Positions 8,432 to 16,250 of a stretch of 64,000 nucleotides of DNA are shown here, one piece after another. The DNA is from Pseudomonas purpurea (GTDB lineage Bacteria > Pseudomonadota > Gammaproteobacteria > Pseudomonadales > Pseudomonadaceae), in contig NZ_CP150918.1 of the NCBI RefSeq assembly GCF_039908635.1, forward strand, positions 1,488,001 to 1,552,000. Reading direction: 5' to 3'. The stretch's first letter is position 1; each line of letters begins with the position of its first letter. Under the pieces are notes generated by a model. That model saw only the letters and a program-made list of their open reading frames with translations. It ran no database searches and had not been told where the DNA came from. Position numbers and translations under genes: made by a program.

Positions 8432-9199
8432 TTACGCTTCCCCCAGGTAGGCTTTGATCACTTCAGGATTGTCGCGGATCTGCTCCGGCGTGCCGTCGGC
8501 CAGTGGTGTGCCCTGGTTGATCACGACGATGTGGTCGGAAATGCTCATGACCAGTTTCATGTCGTGTTCGATCAGCAGCACGGTGGCGTTGTGTTCTTCA
8601 CGCAGGACGCTGATCAGCGCCTTGAGGTCATCGGTTTCTCGCGGGTTCAGGCCGGCGGCCGGTTCGTCGAGCATGAGGATCCGCGGACGGGTCATCATGC
8701 AGCGGGCGATTTCCAGGCGTCGTTGCTGACCGTAGGCCAACGTCCCGGCAGGGCGGTTGGCGAACTCCCTGAGGTTGACCTTGTCCAGCCAGTACTCGGC
8801 GTACTCCATGGCTTCGCGTTCGCTTTTGCGGAACGCCGGGGTCTTGAACAGACCGGCCAGGAAGTTGGTGTTCAGGTGACGGTGCTGGGCGATCAAGAGG
8901 TTCTCGACCGCCGTCATGTCCTTGAACAAACGCACGTTCTGGAAGGTCCGCACCACGCCCTTGCGGGCAATCTTATGGCCGGGCAGGCCCTGGATCGGCT
9001 CGCCGTCCAGCAGGATGGTGCCGGCGGTGGGCTGGTAGAAACCGGTCAGGCAGTTGAACACGGTGGTCTTGCCGGCGCCGTTCGGGCCGATCATCGACAC
9101 CACCTGCTTTTCCTTTACGGTCAGGGCCACGCCGTTGACCGCCAACAGGCCGCCGAAGCGCATGCTCAGGCCGCTTACTTTCAGGATCTCACGGCTCAT
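8432..9199 (-). CDS. livG: Branched-chain amino-acid ABC transporter ATP-binding protein LivG (BraF)
   Basis: ABC ATPase of 255 aa with Walker [10 protein letters not shown] near residue 38, [13 protein letters not shown] as the signature region and Walker [16 protein letters not shown]; the AAGLN sequence and C-terminal extension ([10 protein letters not shown], then [13 protein letters not shown]) are typical of LivG/BraF. It overlaps the livM stop by 4 bp, which indicates translational coupling. It forms the ATPase heterodimer with LivF. Confidence 0.95.
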   Translation of the reverse strand: MSREILKVSGLSMRFGGLLAVNGVALTVKEKQVVSMIGPNGAGKTTVFNCLTGFYQPTAGTILLDGEPIQGLPGHKIARKGVVRTFQNVRLFKDMTAVENLLIAQHRHLNTNFLAGLFKTPAFRKSEREAMEYAEYWLDKVNLREFANRPAGTLAYGQQRRLEIARCMMTRPRILMLDEPAAGLNPRETDDLKALISVLREEHNATVLLIEHDMKLVMSISDHIVVINQGTPLADGTPEQIRDNPEVIKAYLGEA

Positions 9200-10452
9200 T
9201 TTCGCAGCTCCATGTGAGGACGTTGCATGGGCAGCAGGCCTTGAGGGCGCCAGATCATCATCAGCACCATCATGGCGCCGAACATCAACATGCGGTACTC
9301 GCTGAACTCACGCATCAGTTCTGGCAACAGGATCATCACGGTGGCGGCGAGCACCACACCCAATTGCGAGCCCATGCCGCCCAGGACCACGATGGCGAGG
9401 ATGGTGGCGGACTCGATAAAGGTGAAGGACTCCGGTGTCACCAGCCCTTGGCGCGCGGCGAAGAAGCTGCCGGCGAAACCGGCGAAGCAGGCACCCAGGG
9501 TGAAGGCCGAAAGCTTGATGATCGTTGGGTTCAGGCCCAGCGCGCGGCACGCGATTTCGTCTTCACGCAGCGCTTCCCAGGCACGCCCCAGTGGCATGCG
9601 CAGCAAGCGGTTGATGACGAACAGGGCAAACAGCGCCAGCAACAGCGCAACCAGGTAAAGGAAAATCACCTTGTTGATCGAGTTGTATTCGAGGCCGAAG
9701 TACTCGTGGAAGGTTTGCAGGCCTTCCGCGGCTTTACGTTCGAAGGTCAGGCCGAAGAACGTCGGTTTCTCGATGTTGCTGATACCGTTCGGACCACCGG
9801 TGAGACCGGTCAGGTTACGCAGGAACAGACGGATGATTTCACCGAAGCCCAGCGTCACGATGGCCAGGTAGTCACCGCGCAGCCGCAATACCGGGAAGCC
9901 CAGGAGAAAGCCGAAAGTGGCGGCCATCATCCCGGCGATCGGCAGGCAGATCCAGAAGCTCAGGCCGTAGTAGTGCGACAGCAGCGCGTAGCTGTAGGCG
10001 CCTACGGCGTAGAAACCGACGTACCCGAGGTCGAGCAGACCGGCCAGGCCGACCACGATGTTCAGGCCCAGGCCGAGCATCACGTAGATCAGCACCAGGG
10101 TGGCGATGTCCACCGCCCCGCGGGAGCCGAAGAACGGCCAGATCAGCGCGCCAGCGATCAACGCGATAATGATCCAGCGCTGAGTGGATGGCAGCGTCAG
10201 GAAGTTACTGGCCTTGGCCGGCATCACCGGCATGCTTGGCGAGGATTTCCAGGCTGCGCTGATCTGGTGGTCGAACAATACCCGCAGGAACATCAGCACC
10301 GAGCACACGGCGATGGTGATCAGTGTTGCATTGCTGGTGCCGTGAACTTCGAGGTTGATGCCGACAATAGTCAGTTTCAGACCGAGTACCGGATACGCCA
10401 CAGCCCAAACCAATAGCGCGCTGAACAGCGCCTGTTTAAGATTCCTAGTCAT
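9196..10452 (-). CDS. livM: Branched-chain amino-acid ABC transporter permease LivM (BraE)
   Basis: Integral membrane permease of 418 aa. The long N-terminal region (residues 1-100, with a membrane segment at [20 protein letters not shown]) is the usual extension of proteobacterial LivM. It is followed by the LivM core with [19 protein letters not shown] and the EAA-like loop ([20 protein letters not shown]) that contacts the ATPases. Both ends overlap neighbours by 4 bp (livH stop upstream, livG start downstream), so the operon is translated as a coupled unit. Confidence 0.94.
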   Translation of the reverse strand: MTRNLKQALFSALLVWAVAYPVLGLKLTIVGINLEVHGTSNATLITIAVCSVLMFLRVLFDHQISAAWKSSPSMPVMPAKASNFLTLPSTQRWIIIALIAGALIWPFFGSRGAVDIATLVLIYVMLGLGLNIVVGLAGLLDLGYVGFYAVGAYSYALLSHYYGLSFWICLPIAGMMAATFGFLLGFPVLRLRGDYLAIVTLGFGEIIRLFLRNLTGLTGGPNGISNIEKPTFFGLTFERKAAEGLQTFHEYFGLEYNSINKVIFLYLVALLLALFALFVINRLLRMPLGRAWEALREDEIACRALGLNPTIIKLSAFTLGACFAGFAGSFFAARQGLVTPESFTFIESATILAIVVLGGMGSQLGVVLAATVMILLPELMREFSEYRMLMFGAMMVLMMIWRPQGLLPMQRPHMELRK

Positions 10453-11372
10453 ACTTTTTCAACCTCCGGACGGCCCAACAGGCCGGTAGGCCGGAACAAC
10501 AACACTAGAACCAATAGACCGAACGCCACGACATCCTTGTACTGGTCGCCGAAGATATCGGCGCCAAATGCTTCAGCTACCCCCAGGACCAGCCCGCCGA
10601 GCATGGCGCCCGGAATGCTGCCAATGCCGCCCAGTACCGCAGCGGTAAAAGCCTTGAGACCGACGAGGAAGCCGGCGTTCGGGTTGATCACGCCGTATTG
10701 CATGCTCAGCAGCACGGCCGCAATGGCCGCCAGCGCCGCACCAATGACGAAGGTCAGGGCGATGATGTTGTTGGTGTTGATGCCCAACAGGTTGGCCATC
10801 TTGATGTCTTCGGCGCAGGCGCGGCAGGCGCGGCCCAGGCGAGAACGGGAGATGAACAGCGTCAGGCCGAGCATGGCGACCAGGGTCACCACGAACACCA
10901 CGATTTGCATGTAGGAAATCAGCACTTCATGTGCGCCACCTGGCCCGATGGAGAAGTTGCCGGGGATCAGGTTGGGGATGGATTTGTCCTTGGAGTCTTG
11001 CGCCAGCAGAACGGTGTTCTGCAGGAAGATCGACATGCCGATGGCGGAAATCAGCGGGATCAGACGGTTGCTGCCGCGCAAGGGGCGGTAGGCGATCCGT
11101 TCGATGCTGTAGCCGTAGGCACTGGTAACGACGATGGTCGCGATGAAAGCAGCGGTCATCAATAGCGGGACACTGTCGAGTCCCATCATGGACAGGCCCG
11201 CAATGGCGATGAACGCCACGTAGGAACCAATCATGTACACCTCGCCGTGGGCGAAGTTGATCATTCCAATGATGCCGTAGACCATCGTATAGCCGATGGC
11301 GATCAAGGCATACGTGCTGCCAACGGTCAGGCCGTTAACCAGCTGTTGGAAGAAGTGATAGATGTCAGGCAT
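10449..11372 (-). CDS. livH: Branched-chain amino-acid ABC transporter permease LivH (BraD)
   Basis: Integral membrane permease of 307 aa starting with the family hallmark [21 protein letters not shown]. The EAA-like loop [20 protein letters not shown] is near residue 200. It forms the transmembrane pore with LivM. It is the first gene of livHMGF and is separated from the upstream binding-protein gene by a 230-bp gap holding a terminator or attenuator, which would lower expression of the membrane components relative to the binding protein. Confidence 0.94.
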   Translation of the reverse strand: MPDIYHFFQQLVNGLTVGSTYALIAIGYTMVYGIIGMINFAHGEVYMIGSYVAFIAIAGLSMMGLDSVPLLMTAAFIATIVVTSAYGYSIERIAYRPLRGSNRLIPLISAIGMSIFLQNTVLLAQDSKDKSIPNLIPGNFSIGPGGAHEVLISYMQIVVFVVTLVAMLGLTLFISRSRLGRACRACAEDIKMANLLGINTNNIIALTFVIGAALAAIAAVLLSMQYGVINPNAGFLVGLKAFTAAVLGGIGSIPGAMLGGLVLGVAEAFGADIFGDQYKDVVAFGLLVLVLLFRPTGLLGRPEVEKV

Positions 11373-11552
11373 TACAGCGCTCCTAAAAACCTGATACGCA
11401 TTTCACTGGTGGAGTCATTTTCCCGCTCAGGCCCCATGGATCTGCATCCACTTCGGACATGAGGTTTGCCAGCGAACCGCTGATGACGGTTTTGAGATTT
11501 TCAGGTGGGCAGACTGCGGATCACGCAAGTGCGGCCCATTACCTCGTAAAAC

Positions 11553-11579
11553 AAAGCCCACGGCACGCCGCGGGCTTTA
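11553..11579. terminator. Terminator/attenuator between livK and livHMGF
   Basis: A GC-rich hairpin with arms AAAGCCC and GGGCTTT, 24 bp beyond the livK stop on the minus strand and followed there by a T-rich stretch. It probably terminates most livK transcripts, leaving partial read-through to livH. Confidence 0.75.
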
Positions 11580-11602
11580 TTGGCAGTCAGTCAGGGCACG
11601 CC

Positions 11603-12730
11603 TTACTGAGGCGAAACTTCGGTTTTAGGTTTGCCGAAGTGCCACTCGTAGACCACAAATTTGAAGTCTTTGAGGTCGCCCTTGGCGTCGAAGCTCAGGT
11701 CGCCAGTCGGGGTCTTGAAGGTCCCGGTGTGGATGGCTTCGGCCACTTTGGCTGCGTCTTCGCTCTTGGCGGCAGTGATACCACCGGCGATGACTTCAAC
11801 GGCGGAGTAGGAAGGGAACACGAACGGGCCGCTCGGGTCTTCTTTCTTGGCTTTGAACGCGTCAGCCAGGGCAACGTTCGCCGGGTCCTGGTCGAAGGAC
11901 TTCGGCAGGGTCACCAGCAGGCCTTCGGAAGCGTCCTTGGCGATCTGCGAGATCGAGTCGTTGCCCACGCCTTCCGGCCCCATGAACTTGGCTTTCAGGC
12001 CTTTTTCCTGGGATTGACGCAGGATCAGGCCCAGCTCCGGGTGGTAGCCGCCGTAGTAGACGAAGTCGACGTTGGCTTGCTTGAGCTTGGAGATCATCGA
12101 GGAGAAATCTTTGTCGCCGGCGTTGATGCCTTCGAACACGGCAACCTTGACGCCTTTGCCTTCGAGGGTTTTCTTCACGGCAGTGGCGATGCCTTCGCCG
12201 TATTGCTGCTTGTCGTGCAATACCGCAACGATTTTCGGTTTCACGTGGTCGGCAATGTAGTTACCGGCGGCAGGGCCCTGGGCGCTGTCCAGACCGATGG
12301 TACGGAAGACCATCTTGTAACCACGGTTGGTGATGTCCGGGCTGGTGGCAGCCGGGGTGATCATGACCACGCCTTCGTCTTCGTAGATGTCGGACGCCGG
12401 TTGAGTGGAGCTGGAGCACAGGTGACCGACTACAAACTTGACGCCGTCGTTGACGACTTTGTTGGCTACTGCAACGGCTTGTTTCGGGTCGCACGCATCG
12501 TCGTATTCAACGGCTTCGAGCTTCTTGCCGTTGACGCCGCCCTTGGCGTTGATTTGTTCGATGGCCATTTTTGCGCCACTGAACTGCATGTCGCCGTATT
12601 GGGCTACAGGGCCGGTTTTAGGGCCGGTGATGCCGATCTTGATGGTGTCAGCTGCGAACGAATGGCTGGCAACTCCGGCCAGAACCATAGCGGCAAACAG
12701 TTTGGAAATCTGCTTAGTAGCCTTATTCAT
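11603..12730 (-). CDS. livK: Branched-chain amino-acid ABC transporter substrate-binding protein (BraC/LivK)
   Basis: Periplasmic binding protein of 375 aa. A Sec signal peptide (residues 1-26, MNKATKQISKLFAAMVLAGV, then ASHSFA) is followed by the family N-terminus DTIKIGITGPKTGPVAQYGD. Conserved segments include VVGHLCSSSTQPASDIYEDE, RTIGLDSAQGPAAGNYI and DFVYYGGYHPELGLILRQ. It binds leucine, isoleucine and valine (and alanine in P. aeruginosa BraC) and feeds LivHMGF encoded downstream. Abundant expression is expected from its separate transcript. Confidence 0.95.
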   Translation of the reverse strand: MNKATKQISKLFAAMVLAGVASHSFAADTIKIGITGPKTGPVAQYGDMQFSGAKMAIEQINAKGGVNGKKLEAVEYDDACDPKQAVAVANKVVNDGVKFVVGHLCSSSTQPASDIYEDEGVVMITPAATSPDITNRGYKMVFRTIGLDSAQGPAAGNYIADHVKPKIVAVLHDKQQYGEGIATAVKKTLEGKGVKVAVFEGINAGDKDFSSMISKLKQANVDFVYYGGYHPELGLILRQSQEKGLKAKFMGPEGVGNDSISQIAKDASEGLLVTLPKSFDQDPANVALADAFKAKKEDPSGPFVFPSYSAVEVIAGGITAAKSEDAAKVAEAIHTGTFKTPTGDLSFDAKGDLKDFKFVVYEWHFGKPKTEVSPQ

Positions 12731-13066
12731 AGTGCTCCACTCTTGCTGTTGTAATTTTTATAGTTCTAGAAGCCAAGGCCACAGAACCGGATCGATATCT
12801 TGGATATCCCCCGGAAATGCCCCCGGCAACTGTACCGGTACAGTGTAGAGCGCCAATTGTTCGCTTGGAAAGCTGGCGCCTACGGGCAAAACCTGAGGGT
12901 GTCGCCTTATTGAAAGAAAAAGACAGAATTGCGGCGTGGGTTCAGCCCGATTCGGCGGCTATCCTTGGCTTTCCTGCAGTTCTCGATCAATCACACTTTT
13001 GCATCCGGGTTTTTCTGCCCGACCACCGACGTTATGATTGCGTCGATTTCATTTCTGGACAGGCCC
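12731..13066. other. Intergenic region between livK and the DUF2288 gene
   Basis: A 336-bp divergent gap that must hold the promoters of livK (minus strand) and the DUF2288 gene (plus strand). I see no convincing conserved small gene or structured RNA in it. Confidence 0.5.
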
Positions 13067-13372
13067 ATGACTCAAGAACCTAGCACCCTCTATGCCAAGC
13101 TGCTTGGTGAAACCGCATCTATTACCTGGAAGGAGCTGGAACCGTTCTTTGCCAAGGGTGCCCTATTGTGGGTCGACGCCGGCCTGGATTTGATCGAGGC
13201 GGCCGAAGCCGTTGCCCAGGATGAGGGCGAGAAAGTGGCAGCCTGGCTGGCTGCCGAGAAGCTGGGCAAGGTGTCTGAAACGCGGGCGCTGGATCTGGTA
13301 GAGCGCGATCCACAGCTCTGGGCGGTGGTGGTTTCACCGTGGATTCTGATCCAGGAAAGGGCGTCGGTTTGA
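13067..13372 (+). CDS. DUF2288 family protein (101 aa)
   Basis: A small acidic cytoplasmic protein matching DUF2288 (LYAKLLGETASITWKELEPF, then GALLWVDAGLDLIEAAEAVA and VVVSPWILIQE). The family is conserved in Gammaproteobacteria but has no assigned function. ATG at 13067 begins MTQEPSTLYAKL, the family start; the longer upstream frame is intergenic sequence. The gene is followed by a hairpin terminator at 13509-13528. Confidence 0.85.
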   Translation: MTQEPSTLYAKLLGETASITWKELEPFFAKGALLWVDAGLDLIEAAEAVAQDEGEKVAAWLAAEKLGKVSETRALDLVERDPQLWAVVVSPWILIQERASV

Positions 13373-13508
13373 GCGACCGCACCAACGTGGTGCTTGCTGC
13401 TCCCGTGCAAAAGTGTGTAGCCGAGTAGCGTGATGGCAGGTTGCCGTAGAGAAACGCCACAGGCCGGCCGGGGGGAAGGTGACGTAAACGTAACGGGAAC
13501 AGTTTAGT

Positions 13509-13535
13509 AAGCAGCCGAACGGCTGCTTAATTGTT
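13509..13535 (+). terminator. Rho-independent terminator downstream of the DUF2288 gene
   Basis: Eight-bp stem AAGCAGCC/GGCTGCTT with loop GAAC, followed by TTAATTGTTT. Confidence 0.65.
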
Positions 13536-13580
13536 TCTGGATGTTGGAAAGTCTGATGCCGTCAGTGGCTTTCAGGGCCC

Positions 13581-13671
13581 CATCGCGGGCAAGCCCGCTC
13601 CCGCAGGTTTTGTTGTGTACACGATATCTGTGTTCACACGGACACTGTGGGAGCGGGCTTGCTCGCGAATG
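13581..13671. repeat. REP pair (inverted)
   Basis: Left copy 13581-13605 (CGCGGGCAAGCCCGCTCCCGC) and right copy 13646-13671 (TGTGGGAGCGGGCTTGCTCG) face each other across about 40 bp. They are at the 3' end of the tubulin-like gene. Confidence 0.8.
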
Positions 13672-13689
13672 AAGCGACTCGGTCCTGGG

Positions 13690-15870
13690 TCAGACCGAGA
13701 AAGATTTGCCGGTGTGGTTATTGAGGGAAATAACCTTGGTCTTGCCGATGCGGTGACGGTAGATCTCGCGCAGGTACTTGATGGCCTTCTTCACGCAATC
13801 GCGGGACAGGCGGATGTCGTTGATCGACACGAACTTGTCCTTGTCGTTGATCAGCTCGCGGTACTTCTTCTCGTACATCGGCTTGATCGCGTACCAGTTG
13901 GTGTCGAGGATCTTGGCCGGGTTTTCGAACTCGTTGAGCAGGTCATCGATCAGGCCTTCGTCGAATTCCTCATGGATGATGAAGTCCAGGATCGAGTTGT
14001 CCAGGGTCTCGTCGAAGCGGTACGGGTTTTTCGCAAAGCAACGCTTGATGAAGGCCACGATCAACGTCAGGAAATCGTCCGACAGGCATGGGCTCTTGGC
14101 GATCAGGGTGGTCAGCGACAGGTTGGCCGACGCACCGATCACCAGCGCATAGCGCTTGAGCGTGGTGTTGGGGAACAGGCTGTTGAGGTGAGTCTTCAGC
14201 CGGTTCAGGTCCATGTAGGACAGCTTGTAGTCCTTGGGCAGGGACACGATCGAGACCACCGACGAGCAGTTCTTGAAGAAGTGCAGGTCGTGCAGTGCGG
14301 CGGCGTCGTAGCCCGAGTTCTTGTACTGTTCCAGCGATGCGCGATAGCGCTTGGACTCGATCGGCAACAGGCTGATGCCTTCAATGGCCTGGGTGACCTT
14401 GTTGAAGTGCGGCAAGTCGATGGAGCGGAAGAACAGGTCGTCGATGTTCAGGCGCTGTGGCTCTTTATCGAACACCTTGAATTTGTCGCTGGTCGGCGCC
14501 GGTTGTTCAGGCACTACGGATTCGGCGTAGGCAATCGCCACCGGGCCGGCGAGACTCATGAATAGGTCGTTGGCGTCCAGGCGAATGGTTTCGCCGATGT
14601 CGATGCCCGCACGACGGAAGTAGTTCTGGTCGTAGTCGGTGGTCACCGCCTGCGCGGTCAGAATGTTGAAGATCTGCTGCGAGATGTATTGGTTGGCGTG
14701 TTTTTCCATGGCATTGACGTCAATGTTCTGGATGTTGCCGTCATCGCTCTCTTCGGCATAACGCATGATGTCGTTGGAGATCAGCATCATGGCGTTCCAT
14801 GGGCGGATACGGCCCATGACGCTGGCTTCGCTGCTGTCTTCATTGTCGAAGTTGTATGAGAAGTCCCATTCTTCCGACAGGTATTTGCACAGCAGGCGAC
14901 CGGCGTTGATGTGCAGGGCTTCGGACATTTCGCTGCGGTGATCGGAAATGTTCGGCAGTACGCAAATGCCGCTGGTGAAGATCGGTTCGAAGACGAAGGA
15001 GTGGCCAGCCTTGCTGTCGTGTTCGTCCACCGGTTTGGTGTCGAATGTCTTGTTCATGTACGAGTACTGTTGCGCCAGGCCGAATTCCGAGGCCATGCCC
15101 GAACCCGTACCACCGCCGGCACTGAAGATCGAGAAGTACAGGCGCGACTGGTTGGCCTTGATGCCGCAACTGTCGATCAGGTACGAGTGGATCATTTTCC
15201 AGTCCGGGCTGGAGAACCGCTGGGTGTCCTTGTTCAGGATGATCTTGGCCAGGTACTGGCCGAGGATCGGCGCGTTACCGGCGCCACCGGCGTGGACTTC
15301 CGAGAGGTCCATGATCTTCATTTTGCTGTAGTCGCGCAGAAAGCCGCTTTTTTCGCCCTTGCGCGAGAAGCGGATACGCCCGGCGATGTCCTTGTCCAGG
15401 TCGCCGAGCATCACCAGCGGCTCTACCAGAAACACCGGTTTGGTGGCCTTGTTCGGCCCCAGGCGCAGGTTGGTGCGGATCCACTGCGCCGGGCTGTAGC
15501 CCTTGTCGGCGTAAGGTTTGTCTTCGTTGTTGAATTCGTTGAGGTAGAACTTGCGCGCGTTGTAGACCAGTTCGGCAACATCCAGCGCAATGTTCGAACC
15601 GCAGCGCCCCAGGCCGATCAGGCAAACCGACGGAAACTCCTGGTCGCGACGGATTTCGCTGTCGTCTTCCAGGTGCGGCGGACGCGGGAACACCATGTCA
15701 CGCAGGCCATCGAGGTTGTCGAGGATGCGGTCGGTATTGGTCTCGGTGAAGTACAGGTATTGCTGGGTCGCAAGCGGGCGCGAGCTGGTCAATGGCTTCG
15801 AGGGTCTTTCCGAAAGAACGGTGGGCGTCAGATCGGATACTGCGTTGGCAGGGTTGTTTTTAGAAGTCAT
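13690..15870 (-). CDS. Divergent tubulin/FtsZ-superfamily GTPase, stand-alone chromosomal gene (726 aa)
   Basis: Two tubulin/FtsZ nucleotide-binding signatures are visible. The first is a glycine-rich loop after a hydrophobic strand (VCLIGLGRCGSNIALD, residues 82-97), equivalent to T1 of FtsZ. The second is the hallmark GGGTGSG (residues 252-258, in FSAGGGTGSGMASEFG), equivalent to T4. A glycine-rich EVHAGGAGNAP lies at 191-201. At 726 aa it is far longer than FtsZ (about 390), with a C-terminal half of unknown fold that ends in a basic tail. It fits the bacterial tubulin-like (Tubulin_2-type) group rather than cell-division FtsZ. No ftsA, tubR or phage genes are adjacent. The Met at 15870 (MTSKNNPANA) is favoured over one 15 codons upstream. 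Whether it polymerises is unknown. Confidence 0.8.
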   Translation of the reverse strand: MTSKNNPANAVSDLTPTVLSERPSKPLTSSRPLATQQYLYFTETNTDRILDNLDGLRDMVFPRPPHLEDDSEIRRDQEFPSVCLIGLGRCGSNIALDVAELVYNARKFYLNEFNNEDKPYADKGYSPAQWIRTNLRLGPNKATKPVFLVEPLVMLGDLDKDIAGRIRFSRKGEKSGFLRDYSKMKIMDLSEVHAGGAGNAPILGQYLAKIILNKDTQRFSSPDWKMIHSYLIDSCGIKANQSRLYFSIFSAGGGTGSGMASEFGLAQQYSYMNKTFDTKPVDEHDSKAGHSFVFEPIFTSGICVLPNISDHRSEMSEALHINAGRLLCKYLSEEWDFSYNFDNEDSSEASVMGRIRPWNAMMLISNDIMRYAEESDDGNIQNIDVNAMEKHANQYISQQIFNILTAQAVTTDYDQNYFRRAGIDIGETIRLDANDLFMSLAGPVAIAYAESVVPEQPAPTSDKFKVFDKEPQRLNIDDLFFRSIDLPHFNKVTQAIEGISLLPIESKRYRASLEQYKNSGYDAAALHDLHFFKNCSSVVSIVSLPKDYKLSYMDLNRLKTHLNSLFPNTTLKRYALVIGASANLSLTTLIAKSPCLSDDFLTLIVAFIKRCFAKNPYRFDETLDNSILDFIIHEEFDEGLIDDLLNEFENPAKILDTNWYAIKPMYEKKYRELINDKDKFVSINDIRLSRDCVKKAIKYLREIYRHRIGKTKVISLNNHTGKSFSV

Positions 15871-16062
15871 TGTGCGCCATGGCCTGGACTGGTGGGCTCG
15901 ACAAAAGGATGTCATCGAGCCATCACGGGTGGGGTCTCGCGACTTTACAGTGCGATATTGGCCCCAGCGATAGGGTTAAACCTTAGTTTCGCTAGGGGGA
16001 ATCCTTTCCTAGTCATGATGAATCGGCCAACATCCGGCGATCTTTAATCGAACGCAGGCAAG

Positions 16063-16248
16063 ATGATGGCAACGTTGCCTTCTCTGGCGTTTGCCGACAT
16101 TGGGCTGATGGGGCTGGCGATGTGCCGACGCCCGCTGGCGGCGGGCTATCAGCTGACGGTGCGGAACCGCAACCCGGCCACATGCGCGCCGTTGGTCGAG
16201 GCCGGGGCGCGACAACGGGCCACACCTGCCGAACTGTGGCAGCGCGTC
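16063..16248 (+). pseudogene. Remnant of an NAD-binding beta-hydroxyacid dehydrogenase (3-hydroxyisobutyrate dehydrogenase family)
   Basis: About 60 codons retain the N-terminal NAD(P)-binding domain of this family: IGLMGLAMCRRPLAAGYQLT, then RNRNPATCAPLVEAGA and TPAELWQ. The normal GFIGLGxMG is degraded (FADIGLMG). The frame stops where a functional enzyme needs about 230 more residues, and the remainder is not found in any frame because the MucR-like gene begins to overlap on the other strand. This is a true deletion remnant, not one of the GGCC-associated frameshifts. Confidence 0.7.
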
Positions 16249-16250
16249 GA

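Larger units (their letters stand above)
13373..13689. other. Intergenic region with terminator and REP pair
   Basis: A 317-bp convergent gap between the DUF2288 gene and the tubulin-like gene. It holds the hairpin 13509-13528 (AAGCAGCC/GGCTGCTT, weak T-tract) and an inverted REP pair at 13581-13671. No gene is apparent. Confidence 0.7.

Noticed and set aside
9214..10416. A 400-codon open frame on the plus strand opposite livM
   Set aside because: Antisense shadow with extreme His/Gln bias, no start signals and no family resemblance. livM on the other strand is certain.
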